NCBI RefSeq assembly: GCF_015057185.1
Contig: NZ_SVEV01000002.1
Coordinates: 88,577-152,576 of the forward strand
Source of the DNA: Pseudobutyrivibrio sp.
GTDB taxonomy: Bacteria; Bacillota; Clostridia; Lachnospirales; Lachnospiraceae
Direction: 5' to 3'
Length of the DNA stretch: 64,000 bases
Shown piece by piece: positions 9,058 to 18,064 of this stretch. A program made the position numbers and the translations under genes. The notes under the pieces are model-generated. The model had not been told where the DNA came from. It made no database searches and saw only the letters and a program-made list of their open reading frames with translations. The number at the start of each line of letters is the position of its first letter. The stretch's first letter is position 1.

Positions 9058-9711
9058 ATGAAAGTATTAAAAGACAATAAAGGAAATTCAATAGTTGAAG
9101 CCACAATTGTGTTTCCAATTATTATTATGATTACTCTAGTTCTATTCTATTTGTCCCTATTTTTATGCCAAAGGGCAATTTTGCAGTCGAATTTGCAGAC
9201 TGCATTGTTATATTTCAAAAATTCGGTCTCAGACACAAATGTTGTTCTTGTTGCAGATGGTGCATCTAATGCGTTAGATGTCCATGCTAATACCTTCGAG
9301 GATCAAGGACTAGGGTTTCCATACAGGAACATTTTTATGATTACAGCTGAAGACGAAAGTACTTTTCAATCTTTTTTTGAATCAATAGCTGGACCGATGT
9401 TTTTTAGAAGTGTAAGTAATATTGAAGTCACATATGAAGTCAATAATTTTGTTGTATATCAAAATCTAACAGCAACAGCCACACAAAAAGTTAAAATGCC
9501 AGTTAGATTTGAAATATTAGGCTTTGACCCAAGTGTCACGTTAGGAGTTGAAGCTATGGTTGTAATTAATGATCCAGATGAATTTGTTAGAACTTCTCAG
9601 TTGGTGGGAGATGTAGTATCCGAAACAAAAGTTGGTAAAAGCTTGCAAGCTATGACTGAAAAAGTAGCTGAGGCTTATGGAGAGATTAAAAGAGTACTAC
9701 ATGTTGAATAG
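9058..9711 (+). CDS. tadE: TadE-like pseudopilin
   Basis: ATG 9058 opens a 217-residue protein that starts MKVLKDNKGNSIVEATIV: the KGNSIVEA motif followed by one hydrophobic helix (about 14-38) is the TadE/TadF hallmark. The Glu five residues after the glycine is kept. The remaining 180 residues are an extracellular beta-rich domain without cysteines. An in-frame ATG at 8941 overlaps the pilin gene and gives a poor N-terminus, so it is rejected. It follows flp by 31 bases. Confidence 0.82.
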   Translation: MKVLKDNKGNSIVEATIVFPIIIMITLVLFYLSLFLCQRAILQSNLQTALLYFKNSVSDTNVVLVADGASNALDVHANTFEDQGLGFPYRNIFMITAEDESTFQSFFESIAGPMFFRSVSNIEVTYEVNNFVVYQNLTATATQKVKMPVRFEILGFDPSVTLGVEAMVVINDPDEFVRTSQLVGDVVSETKVGKSLQAMTEKVAEAYGEIKRVLHVE

Positions 9712-9758
9712 AGAATAATACATTATCAAATGTTTATATAAAGGACTATAAATATATC

Positions 9759-12020
9759 ATGCATAAAGGGATGAGATATAAGAAAAAGGGAATAAGGGGA
9801 TCGGTAACTGTTTTAGTAACCATGCTACTTGTACCATGTGTGTTTTTTACAGGATTTATGGTTGACTTAGCTAGACTAAAACTATTTGGTAATCAGGGTG
9901 TGATGGCTGCTGACACGTATGGTGCAGCAGTTTTGTCTGAGTATGATGGTTACTTGTATACATTATATGGTTTATTTGCCATTTCTAACGGTGGCGATGT
10001 AGATATGGACCAAATAAGTGAAGAAATTATTAAGACATATAAGGATGGAGCTAATTCACAAAAATCCTTCATGCCATATGGAAATGCTGACGTAAAATTG
10101 GACTATGAATGTGTCGAGGACAGTAGTCTCAGTAATACTAATATTCTAGAAACACAGATTGCTGATTATATGAAATATCGAATCATCGTTAGTATTGTAG
10201 AGGATACAGAAGGTGGAATATTAGATGCAATTGATAATATGCAACATGTGGAAGAGAATCTAGATGTCTCAAAAAAATTAGAGGATCTTACAGAAGAATG
10301 TGATTCATACTCAACAAAGGCCCAAGATTACTATAAAGCCTTTGATTATGTTGCAAATACAGATGGTCCAGATATAAAAAATGATCTGGATGATTTAAAC
10401 ACGAAGATAAATGAGTATAATGATGCCCTTACAGCTCTTGAAAACCTACGAAATGAAACAGCAGATACAGAAGAGGAACAAGAAGCGCTTGAAAGAAAAA
10501 TAAATGCTGCAAATGATAATGTTACTAATGCCATGAAGGCGGTAAATGACATAATAAATAGTATTAACACTTCCTATAGCAATGCTTATGATGATATTGT
10601 TTCTAAAGGTGATACGTTAATATCAGCAATGGCTGATTTCGAGGCTAAAAAACAGGCTGTTGAAAACTCTTTGGCTCAAGATGGGGTCAACGAACAATTT
10701 AAAGCAGCTGTAGAAAAAAATTTGGAAAACTTGGATCCGGTAAGTGAAGATGATATCCATCACTTAAATGATTTAGTTTTGTCTAATAAAAATTCTTTAT
10801 CAGACACAATAAATGGATATACAGCTGATGGAATGAACCATCTTTCCAACGTAAGTGCTGATGTTTGGACAAATATAAGAACTGATGCCCAATACCAAGA
10901 TTTAAAAGAAAAATATGATGGTAATGGAGAAAGTGAAAAAAAAGCAAAGGCAAAGAGTAAGAAAGCAAAACAAAAGGTTGAAGATGAAGCAAATCAAAAG
11001 ATAGAGGAGAGTAATGCTGCCGAAGAGGCTGCAGCAGATGCAACTAGAGATATTCCTGGAATGTATTCATCTACAGCAGGTTCGCCAATTGGGACAATAG
11101 ATAGTGTAACAAATCTATTTGAAAACTTAACTTCTGTTTTCAATAGTGATTCAGGAATTGCAACTACAGCTTTGGATGACTTTTATTTAATGGAATATGA
11201 TTTTGGCATGTTTACTAATCGTACCACAGGTGTTAAATCGGACGAAGAGGGAGCAGCTACTTCATTAGTTGGGTACGAGTTTTCGCCTAATTGTAATTAT
11301 TCATATCTTGGGGAAATCGAATATTTGATTTCAGGTCACACAGGCGATGGTTCTGCAAAGAAAAATTTGGCAGATGTCAGAAATAGAATTGTGGCTTTTA
11401 GAATGCTTATGAATTATATAAGTACATATACATGTTCAGGAGTCAATACAGCCATTAATTCAGCATCTGCATTAGGTGTAGCACCACCAATCGTATTTGC
11501 ATTGAATCAAGGAATGAGAGTTAGTTTGGCCACCTTAGAAAGTTACGGCGATTGGGATTTGTTAAAAAACGGAGAAAAAACTAAGCTTATCAAAAATGAA
11601 ATATCTGATTTTGCATATGCTTCTAAAATTATATCGTTGGTAGATGATAGCGTACCTCTGGTTGATGAGGCAAAAGAAGCCTCAGATAAGAGTGAAATTG
11701 AACTTGATTATGAAGATTATACAAAGATTTTATTATATTTCTTTACAAATAGAGACCAAAGAGTACAACGAACTGGCGATTTGATAGAGATGAATGTTAA
11801 CTGTGTAGCACAGGGCGTAGGCGAAAGTGGTACATTATCAAATAATGGTGCATTCCAATTAGATAAAGCCTATACAGCAGTAGATGCATCATGTATGTGT
11901 CAATTACCATTTGCAGTAATGCCTAAGGGATTTGCTAAACAGGCTAATCCTGATAAATATGATGAGATTCTTGAATTTGAAAGTAGATGGTACACATACA
12001 CTGTTACGAGGTCGTATTAA
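9759..12020 (+). CDS. Large DUF5702-type pilus-associated surface protein
   Basis: The 753-residue protein begins with a basic stretch (KKKGIRGSVTVL), one hydrophobic helix (about 15-36) and DLARLKLFGNQGVMAADTYGAAVL, as in DUF5702 proteins of clostridial Tad loci and similar to the start of TadG. The middle is long alpha-helical, probably coiled coil (about 145-265 and 380-425, rich in Glu, Lys, Asn). The C-terminal third is mixed. It lies between two TadE-like genes. It may be a tip or anchoring protein of the pilus. The AAAGG site is rather far (14 bases) from ATG 9759; ATG 9771 is an alternative. Confidence 0.8.
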   Translation: MHKGMRYKKKGIRGSVTVLVTMLLVPCVFFTGFMVDLARLKLFGNQGVMAADTYGAAVLSEYDGYLYTLYGLFAISNGGDVDMDQISEEIIKTYKDGANSQKSFMPYGNADVKLDYECVEDSSLSNTNILETQIADYMKYRIIVSIVEDTEGGILDAIDNMQHVEENLDVSKKLEDLTEECDSYSTKAQDYYKAFDYVANTDGPDIKNDLDDLNTKINEYNDALTALENLRNETADTEEEQEALERKINAANDNVTNAMKAVNDIINSINTSYSNAYDDIVSKGDTLISAMADFEAKKQAVENSLAQDGVNEQFKAAVEKNLENLDPVSEDDIHHLNDLVLSNKNSLSDTINGYTADGMNHLSNVSADVWTNIRTDAQYQDLKEKYDGNGESEKKAKAKSKKAKQKVEDEANQKIEESNAAEEAAADATRDIPGMYSSTAGSPIGTIDSVTNLFENLTSVFNSDSGIATTALDDFYLMEYDFGMFTNRTTGVKSDEEGAATSLVGYEFSPNCNYSYLGEIEYLISGHTGDGSAKKNLADVRNRIVAFRMLMNYISTYTCSGVNTAINSASALGVAPPIVFALNQGMRVSLATLESYGDWDLLKNGEKTKLIKNEISDFAYASKIISLVDDSVPLVDEAKEASDKSEIELDYEDYTKILLYFFTNRDQRVQRTGDLIEMNVNCVAQGVGESGTLSNNGAFQLDKAYTAVDASCMCQLPFAVMPKGFAKQANPDKYDEILEFESRWYTYTVTRSY

Positions 12021-12021
12021 A

Positions 12022-12762
12022 TTGATAATTAAAAATATTAGAAAAGACAAATCGGGAAGCATAGTTGTAGAAGCTAGTGTGTCATTGGTGATATTTATAG
12101 CAGCCATAGTTAGTATCATTAGCTTAATCAACGTGTTTATAGTTCACAATCGAATACAGTTTGCCCTTAATTCTGCAGCAAATCAGATTGCATCATATTC
12201 ATATTTATATGAAATGTCACCAGTTGGCGAGGCTGTAGAAACGTTGCATAACGACGGAGATCCGTATATTGAAAAATATGATACCGTTAAGGGGGCTATT
12301 CAGGCGCTTAAAAACATATTTAGTAGCGGTAATACAATGTCTGCAGATGATTGGGTAAATAATGGAAATTCAGTTCTATCAGGTGCAGATACATTAGCTG
12401 ATGATCCATATGCAGTAGCAATTGGCGCTCTATATAATGGCACTATAAATGGCGAACAGTTTATAGAAAATTCTGTAGCTGGTGGTTTGGGTTATTTGCT
12501 AACAAGACAATATATAGCACCAAGTTCTATGGATGCTAACGATTACCTTGATAAGCATTATGTAACAGATGGTTATGGAGGACTGAATTTTACAAAAAGC
12601 GAATTTAATCACGATACTGGATTAATCGTTTTGGATGTAACTTACGATGTAGAAATACCACTCATAAATTTTTTCCTTAAAGATTACACACTTACAATCC
12701 ATCAGAGAGCGTGCGCCAAAGGCTGGATGGACGGCGATGGAAACAAATATCCAAAAGATTAA
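12022..12762 (+). CDS. Second TadE-like pseudopilin
   Basis: TTG 12022 lies one base after the stop of the previous gene and ten bases after GAGG inside it. The 246-residue product starts with a basic stretch and the pseudopilin motif KSGSIVVEASVSLVIF, with the conserved Glu and one hydrophobic helix. The long extracellular part carries no clear domain but ends with a beta strand typical of TadE/TadF (LIVLDVTYDVEIPL). It probably works with the first TadE protein as a minor pilin pair. Confidence 0.78.
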   Translation: MIIKNIRKDKSGSIVVEASVSLVIFIAAIVSIISLINVFIVHNRIQFALNSAANQIASYSYLYEMSPVGEAVETLHNDGDPYIEKYDTVKGAIQALKNIFSSGNTMSADDWVNNGNSVLSGADTLADDPYAVAIGALYNGTINGEQFIENSVAGGLGYLLTRQYIAPSSMDANDYLDKHYVTDGYGGLNFTKSEFNHDTGLIVLDVTYDVEIPLINFFLKDYTLTIHQRACAKGWMDGDGNKYPKD

Positions 12763-12773
12763 AGGTGAGAGTT

Positions 12774-13340
12774 TTGAAATACTTAAACAAAGACTTATTT
12801 AAAAATTGGTACTTATATCTTGTGCTTGGATTCGATTTAGTGGCAATAATCTTGCGCTATTTCGTAACAAAAGCATACGTTAACAATATAGTAATTGAAT
12901 CCATGTGCATGGTAATACTAGTGCTATTATCTGTGTTTGCATTTATCGACAAGATGTCTAGCGTGGTTCCAGATAGATTGCTTGCAGTTTCAGTAATGCT
13001 ATGGGTAATTATGGTTGGTGGATATATTGTTGTAGCAAGAGATGAAGGTATAGCCCTTCTCATGTTTTCTCTTGGTGGCGCATTTATTGCTGGATTAGTA
13101 TTCCTACTTTGTTACCTAATTACAAAGGGACAGCTAGGAGGCGGAGACGTTAAACTTGCCTTTGTAATGGGCTTCTTTTTGACAATCGATAGAATTATTC
13201 CAACCATACTATACGGAACATTAGCGTGTAGCTTGTTTTCTATAATTCTTTTGATTATGAAGAAAACTACTTTGAAAAGTACCATGCCATTAGTTCCATT
13301 CTTACATTTTGGATTATGTCTTACACTTGTGCTTATGTAG
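12774..13340 (+). CDS. tadV: A24-family prepilin peptidase (TadV/CpaA type)
   Basis: AAAGGTGAG lies just before TTG 12774; GTG 12765 overlaps that site. The product has about 189 residues and six membrane segments. The two catalytic aspartates of aspartyl prepilin peptidases are visible: the first in IDKMSSVVPDRL, the second in LGGGDVKLAF (the GxGD motif). It lacks the N-terminal zinc-binding methylase domain of PilD, as expected for TadV. It should cleave the Flp prepilin and the TadE-like proteins of this operon. Confidence 0.88.
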   Translation: MKYLNKDLFKNWYLYLVLGFDLVAIILRYFVTKAYVNNIVIESMCMVILVLLSVFAFIDKMSSVVPDRLLAVSVMLWVIMVGGYIVVARDEGIALLMFSLGGAFIAGLVFLLCYLITKGQLGGGDVKLAFVMGFFLTIDRIIPTILYGTLACSLFSIILLIMKKTTLKSTMPLVPFLHFGLCLTLVLM

Positions 13341-13362
13341 TGCAGAGAGAAAGGGTTAATAT

Positions 13363-14700
13363 ATGAAGCAGAAACGCATACTACTAATTGTAATTATCTT
13401 TGCAGTCTTGGCTGTAATGTGGGTATTTATCCTGCAAAATTTCTTAAAAATAGATCAGACTAAGGAGCAAAACGCTCTTGTACAGCAGGGCGATACTTTT
13501 GTAGAAAAGGAACTTTATGTCCGCGCTATTGACGCTTACGAGGCGGCTTTAGATATTAATACTACAGAGGCAAAACAAAACAAGATTGAGTCGAAGCTCT
13601 TGGTTGCATACTTAGGATATGGAGATGTAAATAGTTTTCAGAGACTTGCACAGTCTAGAATAAAAAGAGGCGTAGCCACAGAAAAAGATTACCAACGACT
13701 TGTAAAGACATATTCAAACATGTACCTTTACGAAGATGCATTAGAGGTATGTGAAAAGGGTGTAGAACAGTATCCTGAGTCCGAAGAGATTTCTACTATG
13801 TATGATAGCCTGCGCTTTATGTACAAAGAAAACTTTCTATCAGTAGAGCAAATTAAGCCAGACGATGAAAGTGGAAAATTTGCAGCATATGATGGGCAGC
13901 AGTGGGTATACATAAATGATACTGGAAGCATAATTTACAATGTCACATTTCAGGATGAGACACCATTTTATGTTGATGAAAATGGAGACGGTTATGCAGT
14001 TGTTAAGGCCGAAGGCCAATATTATGTTATAAACGACGACGGTGCTATGTACGGTCGTGATGACACTGGTGTTGAAGAAGTACTTGGTATTGCAGCAGGT
14101 CATGTTATTGCTAAAAAAGACGGTAAATATGGTTTCTATAATTATGATTTCGAATCTAGTTCATCAACACATCAGTACGATTTGATTACCATGAATTCAA
14201 ACGGTGTTGTTGCAATTCAAGATGGCGGAAAATGGGGTGTTATCACTGACGGTGGTGAAGAGGTAATTCCATTAGAATTAGATGATGTAGCAATCAATTC
14301 AGTAGGTCAGGCATTCCGAGGTGGCAACGCAATGGTAAAGCGTGGAAACAGCTGGGAACTTATTGATACCGAGGGAAATACTGTTGGTTCTGATAAGTAT
14401 TCAGATGCAAAAGCACCTGAATCAAACGGATTGATAGCAGTTGCCAACGAAAGTGGTAAATGGGGTTTCATTAATCACTCAGGTGAGCTTGTGATTGATT
14501 ACCAATATAGTGATGCATATTCATTCTCTGATGGTGTTGCACCAGTAAAGACATCAGATGGATGGACATATATTAGTGAAAAAAATCAGGAAATAGTTGA
14601 GAATCATTATGAGGAGGCACTTCCATTCCATAATGGATGCGCTATTGCAAAATTTAATGGCACTTACTTAACTATTACTTTTGACAATTATGACAAATAA
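13363..14700 (+). CDS. Membrane-anchored TPR and WG-repeat protein
   Basis: One N-terminal anchor (residues 4-26) is followed by TPR-like helices (about 40-145) and then six or so WG (KWG) beta repeats: for example GKYGFYNYD, GKWGVITDGGEEVIP, GKWGFINHSGELVI and GWTYISEKNQEIV, each about 45 residues. The 445-residue protein should expose a beta-propeller-like or solenoid surface outside the membrane. It is in the Tad operon, between the peptidase and the FHA gene. The TPR block is the same type as in the paralogue array downstream. Confidence 0.82.
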   Translation: MKQKRILLIVIIFAVLAVMWVFILQNFLKIDQTKEQNALVQQGDTFVEKELYVRAIDAYEAALDINTTEAKQNKIESKLLVAYLGYGDVNSFQRLAQSRIKRGVATEKDYQRLVKTYSNMYLYEDALEVCEKGVEQYPESEEISTMYDSLRFMYKENFLSVEQIKPDDESGKFAAYDGQQWVYINDTGSIIYNVTFQDETPFYVDENGDGYAVVKAEGQYYVINDDGAMYGRDDTGVEEVLGIAAGHVIAKKDGKYGFYNYDFESSSSTHQYDLITMNSNGVVAIQDGGKWGVITDGGEEVIPLELDDVAINSVGQAFRGGNAMVKRGNSWELIDTEGNTVGSDKYSDAKAPESNGLIAVANESGKWGFINHSGELVIDYQYSDAYSFSDGVAPVKTSDGWTYISEKNQEIVENHYEEALPFHNGCAIAKFNGTYLTITFDNYDK

Positions 14701-14717
14701 ACTGGAGGTTCTTAAAA

Positions 14718-16220
14718 ATGAAGAATTTATCTTTTGATTTTGGTTCAGATATCAATGGTTCATACTTGAGTCTTGTTTTAGACCCTAGTGATGTTTTTGA
14801 TGAAATATCTTATATGGTTGTTCAGGAGGATTGCCCTGATTTTTTATTACCATTTAAAAGAACCGTCTCAAATGGTAGAGTACAGCTTAACTATCAGCAA
14901 AAAATTAATTGGACATCTCTTAAATACTCAATTTCCAGCTCAATGACAAAGAAAGAGTTTGTGCAGCATATTTCTGCATTAATCTCGCCACTTGTTCATG
15001 GAGCAGATTGGTTTTTAGAGGCAACTAATTTTTTACTTGATTTAGAATATGTATTTATTGATAAAACAAATGATAGCCTTCATTTTGTTTATATTCCAAC
15101 AAAGGATGCTGTTGTTACTCCAGAGGAAGCAGTGAAGTTTATTAGAGATGTTTCCTTTGATATTGAAATTTCAGACGATCCTAAATTCCAGATTTCTTGG
15201 ATGAGATTATTTGAGAACCCAAATCTCAATATAGCTATATTAAAAAATTTCTTGGATAATGAAATAAAGTTGGATGCCCAGGCTAAAAAGCCAGTAAAGA
15301 GCAGTGTCTCACAGGCAACACCACAGATGAGACAGTCACAGCCAGCACCAGCACAGCAGGCAACACCACAGATGGGACAGCCACAGGCAGTACCAGCACA
15401 GCAGGCAACACCACAGATGGGACAGCCACAGCCAGCGCCAGCACAGCAGGCAACACCACAGATGAGACAGTCACAGCCAGCGCAAGCGCAGCAGGCAACA
15501 CCACAGATGAGACAGCCACAGCCAGTACCTGCTCAGCAAGTAGCCCCACAGCAGAATAACTCAAATGATGTGTACAACGAGCTATTTGGCGATGATAAGG
15601 CAGATAAAAAGAAGAAAAAAGAAAAGACTCCTGTTGTAAAGGAGAAGAAGGGCTTATTTGGAAAGAAAAAGAGTGAGCCAGCTCCGATACCACCAGTAAT
15701 CCCAGCACCTGCTCAGCAGCCTATGCCACAGGTGAGACCACAAATGCCTCAACAACCTATGGCACAGCCAATGCAGCAGCCACAGCAACCAATCCAGCAG
15801 CCGGTTCAGCATGTAGCACAGCAAATACAATCGGCACCAGTTTCAAATGATACAGTTATTTTTGATGATGCTATACCATCTCAATCAAACTTTTTACAGC
15901 TCGTATCATCTCCAATAGACGGCGCACCAGAACGAATCTCGCTTGATTTTGAAAAGCCATTTATTTCAATTGGTCGAGTAGCTAGAGATACAGTTGCCCC
16001 TGATGTTGCTTTTTCTAGTGCATTCAAGGGAATAGGTAGAAAACATGCAATCATCGAGAATGCAGGTGGCGTGTTCTATTTAATCGATCAGGGATCTAGC
16101 AACAAGACTCTTATTAATGGTCAGGAATTGATACCAAACAAGAAGTATCAGTTAAATAATGGTGATATGATTTCATTCACCGTTGCAATGCCAGTAAAAT
16201 ATAAGGTTTGCATAAACTAA
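14718..16220 (+). CDS. FHA-domain protein with DUF6382-like N-terminus and Q/P-rich repeat linker
   Basis: Residues 1-185 match the DUF6382 pattern that often precedes FHA domains in Clostridia. Residues 200-275 are five 15-residue repeats of the type ATPQMRQSQPAPAQQ. A lysine-rich stretch (295-325) and a second Q/P-rich linker follow. Residues 405-495 form an FHA domain with ISIGR, GRKHAIIE and DQGSSNKTLING, in the positions of the GR, SxxH and NGT motifs. FHA domains bind phosphothreonine, so this is the likely reader of the kinases at 625 and 2380. Lys in place of Gly in the NGT-like turn is a mild deviation. PP2C follows nine bases later. Confidence 0.88.
   Translation: MKNLSFDFGSDINGSYLSLVLDPSDVFDEISYMVVQEDCPDFLLPFKRTVSNGRVQLNYQQKINWTSLKYSISSSMTKKEFVQHISALISPLVHGADWFLEATNFLLDLEYVFIDKTNDSLHFVYIPTKDAVVTPEEAVKFIRDVSFDIEISDDPKFQISWMRLFENPNLNIAILKNFLDNEIKLDAQAKKPVKSSVSQATPQMRQSQPAPAQQATPQMGQPQAVPAQQATPQMGQPQPAPAQQATPQMRQSQPAQAQQATPQMRQPQPVPAQQVAPQQNNSNDVYNELFGDDKADKKKKKEKTPVVKEKKGLFGKKKSEPAPIPPVIPAPAQQPMPQVRPQMPQQPMAQPMQQPQQPIQQPVQHVAQQIQSAPVSNDTVIFDDAIPSQSNFLQLVSSPIDGAPERISLDFEKPFISIGRVARDTVAPDVAFSSAFKGIGRKHAIIENAGGVFYLIDQGSSNKTLINGQELIPNKKYQLNNGDMISFTVAMPVKYKVCIN
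15316..15540 (+). repeat. Five tandem 45-bp coding repeats
   Basis: Five in-frame units of exactly 45 bp start with CAACACCACAGATG at 15316, 15361, 15406, 15451 and 15496. They differ at a few positions (for example GAGACAG versus GGGACAG) and encode 15-residue Gln/Pro-rich units in the linker of the FHA protein. Equal length and near identity point to recent slippage or unequal crossing-over. Copy number is likely to vary between strains. Confidence 0.95.
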
Positions 16221-16229
16221 AGGTTTGTA

Positions 16230-16961
16230 ATGAATATTATTAATGGATGTAATACCGATGTCGGTATAAAGAAGCCCGTCAATCAGGACCGAATCCTGAG
16301 CAGCCTATTTGTACAGGATTCGCACTATCTTTTTCTTGGGGGCATATTCGATGGGATTAGCTCTTTAAAAGATAGTGAGCAAGTAGCTGATTTAATAAAA
16401 AGCAGGTTTCAAAATTGGTTTGAAGATTATACCTCACGAATTGATTTGTCACAGGTAGATATGGAAATTGTAGGCTGCCATCTTCTAGATACCTTGGATG
16501 AGGTGGAAGAAGATATATATAACATGCGCCAAAATGGTGAATGCAATGGTGGTTCAACTGCAACCATAATCCTGATTTTAGATTCTATCTACAATGTCTT
16601 TCATCTTGGAGATAGTAAGCTAGTGCTTGTAAAAAATGGCAGTGCCACACAGCTTACAGAGGATCAGACAGTCTTAGGAAGCGTTAATGGCATTACTAAG
16701 TATTTCCTAGATAACTACATGGGAAAAGACGTTGAATGTGACTACCTGAAATATTCCGGACAGCTGGAAATAGGTGATTGTCTGTTTTACGGTTCCGATG
16801 GATTTTTTGGAAAGACTTTACCTGAGGAATTACTACAACTGGAACAGCAGATTACTGAACAAAGCAGTCTAGACACAGTTTTATCAAATCATACAGAAAT
16901 ATTAAAACTGCGTGGAGAAACAGATAATATTTCCGTAGGTGTTTTTAAGGTAGTAATATAG
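16230..16961 (+). CDS. PP2C-family Ser/Thr phosphatase
   Basis: The 243-residue protein carries PP2C motifs in order: TDVGIKKPVNQDR near the N-terminus (RxxNxD-like), GGIFDGI (first metal Asp), GGSTATIIL (about 108), HLGDSKLVLV (about 126), YGSDGFFG (metal Asp), and GETDNISVGVF at the end. It has no membrane segment, so it is cytoplasmic. It should reverse phosphorylation by the two kinases of the locus and so complete a kinase-phosphatase-FHA circuit. Last gene of the Tad operon. Confidence 0.88.
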   Translation: MNIINGCNTDVGIKKPVNQDRILSSLFVQDSHYLFLGGIFDGISSLKDSEQVADLIKSRFQNWFEDYTSRIDLSQVDMEIVGCHLLDTLDEVEEDIYNMRQNGECNGGSTATIILILDSIYNVFHLGDSKLVLVKNGSATQLTEDQTVLGSVNGITKYFLDNYMGKDVECDYLKYSGQLEIGDCLFYGSDGFFGKTLPEELLQLEQQITEQSSLDTVLSNHTEILKLRGETDNISVGVFKVVI

Positions 16962-17035
16962 GTAGAGGCACAAAATCTCAGATAAAATATAAATGATGGT
17001 ATATATGAAATCGCATTAGGGTATGACGACTAAAC

Positions 17036-17084
17036 AAAGAGACTACGGCAGATTTAATTAAATTTGATTTGCGTAGTCTCTTTT
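17036..17084 (+). terminator. Hairpin with perfect 12-bp stem, terminator or attenuator
   Basis: AAAGAGACTACG (17036-17047) pairs with CGTAGTCTCTTT (17072-17083), followed by TTTTCTT. It can end the Tad operon, but only about 30 bases remain before the next start codon (17115), so it lies in the leader of the next gene and may act as an attenuator. A same-length relative lies at 26736-26784. Confidence 0.7.
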
Positions 17085-17114
17085 CTTAAGAAATGTTTGG
17101 AGAGAAAAAATATT

Positions 17115-18041
17115 ATGAAGTTGAAAAGAAATATGCAAAAAGTATTAGTGCTATGTCTAGTGTTAATGCTCACGGCCTGTGGGGGTTCGAAATCTGTCGA
17201 AAGGCAGTTAGACCTAGGTCAAAAATATTTGGATGATATGAATTACGACAAGGCTATTGCAGCATTCGAGTCTGCAATAGAAATTGAGCCTGAAATCGTA
17301 GATTCTTACGTTGGTTTGGCTAAGGCATATCAGGGCAAGGCAGAGACACTTAATGATCCCGAAGAGCAGTTAGGCACATTGATCATGGCATATGATACAT
17401 TGAATGACATGCTCAAGGATACTGAGATGGAATACACTGGTATCAACGAGAATATAGATTCTGTAATGGCTTTAAAGAGCGAAGTTCAGAGCGAGTTTAA
17501 TGACATTTACTTAGATTACGTTGCTGAGCTTACAAACGAAGGTGAATTCGATAAAGCTCTCGAGATTACCCTTGAGTACGAGGATTACTTCTGGGATTCA
17601 GTAGAAGAATTCTTAGGTACATTCATTGATGATGCATACGAATCAGAAGGTGGTTCAGGTTCAGGCTCAGGAAGCGACTCAGAATCAGACGAAGGCTTTG
17701 CCGGTCTTTTTGGTGGCGGAGATGACGATTCAGATGAAGGCGGAGAGTCAGCAGATTTAGTTACTGTTTCGGGTATGATTGGTGCAATCAAAGATAATGG
17801 AGATGTTATCTTTGAAGAAGATTACTCACATCACTGGTGGGGAATCTATTTAGACGAGCCTGTAACAATGCCAGACGGTACACAGCAGGATTTTTTAATG
17901 ATATCAACTAACTCAGATGAAGTAGAATCAGTAGATTTTATGGATTGGGGAAATGAGGTTACACTAACTGGCGAGCTTATTATCTTTGAAGATGAAACTA
18001 TGTACCCATACAGCATAATTGTTAATCACGTAGAATACTAG
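17115..18041 (+). CDS. TPR lipoprotein with acidic Gly/Ser linker and OB-like C-terminus
   Basis: ATG 17115 follows GGAGAG; the signal peptide ends in the lipobox LTAC (MKLKRNMQKVLVLCLVLML then TACGG). Next come DLGQKYLDDMNYDKAIAAF and a second helical pair (TPR block, about 30-150), a Gly/Ser/Asp linker (about 185-220), and a C-terminal beta domain beginning VTVSGMIGAI with IYLDEPVTMPDG. The product (308 aa) is exported and lipid-anchored. It is a clear paralogue of the gene at 19102 over both TPR and C-terminal parts. The stretch to the next gene is 23 bases, so the three genes form an operon. Confidence 0.82.
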   Translation: MKLKRNMQKVLVLCLVLMLTACGGSKSVERQLDLGQKYLDDMNYDKAIAAFESAIEIEPEIVDSYVGLAKAYQGKAETLNDPEEQLGTLIMAYDTLNDMLKDTEMEYTGINENIDSVMALKSEVQSEFNDIYLDYVAELTNEGEFDKALEITLEYEDYFWDSVEEFLGTFIDDAYESEGGSGSGSGSDSESDEGFAGLFGGGDDDSDEGGESADLVTVSGMIGAIKDNGDVIFEEDYSHHWWGIYLDEPVTMPDGTQQDFLMISTNSDEVESVDFMDWGNEVTLTGELIIFEDETMYPYSIIVNHVEY

Positions 18042-18064
18042 AATGCATAGGGAGGAGAGTGAAA

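Noticed and set aside
15316..15540. Regular repeats that could be read as a CRISPR array
   Set aside because: The 45-bp units are head-to-tail without unique spacers, in frame within the FHA gene, and encode Gln/Pro-rich units.
15283..15708. Long minus-strand frame opposite the FHA gene
   Set aside because: It is the mirror of the in-frame tandem repeats, gives a low-complexity Val/Ser/Ala product and has no ribosome site.
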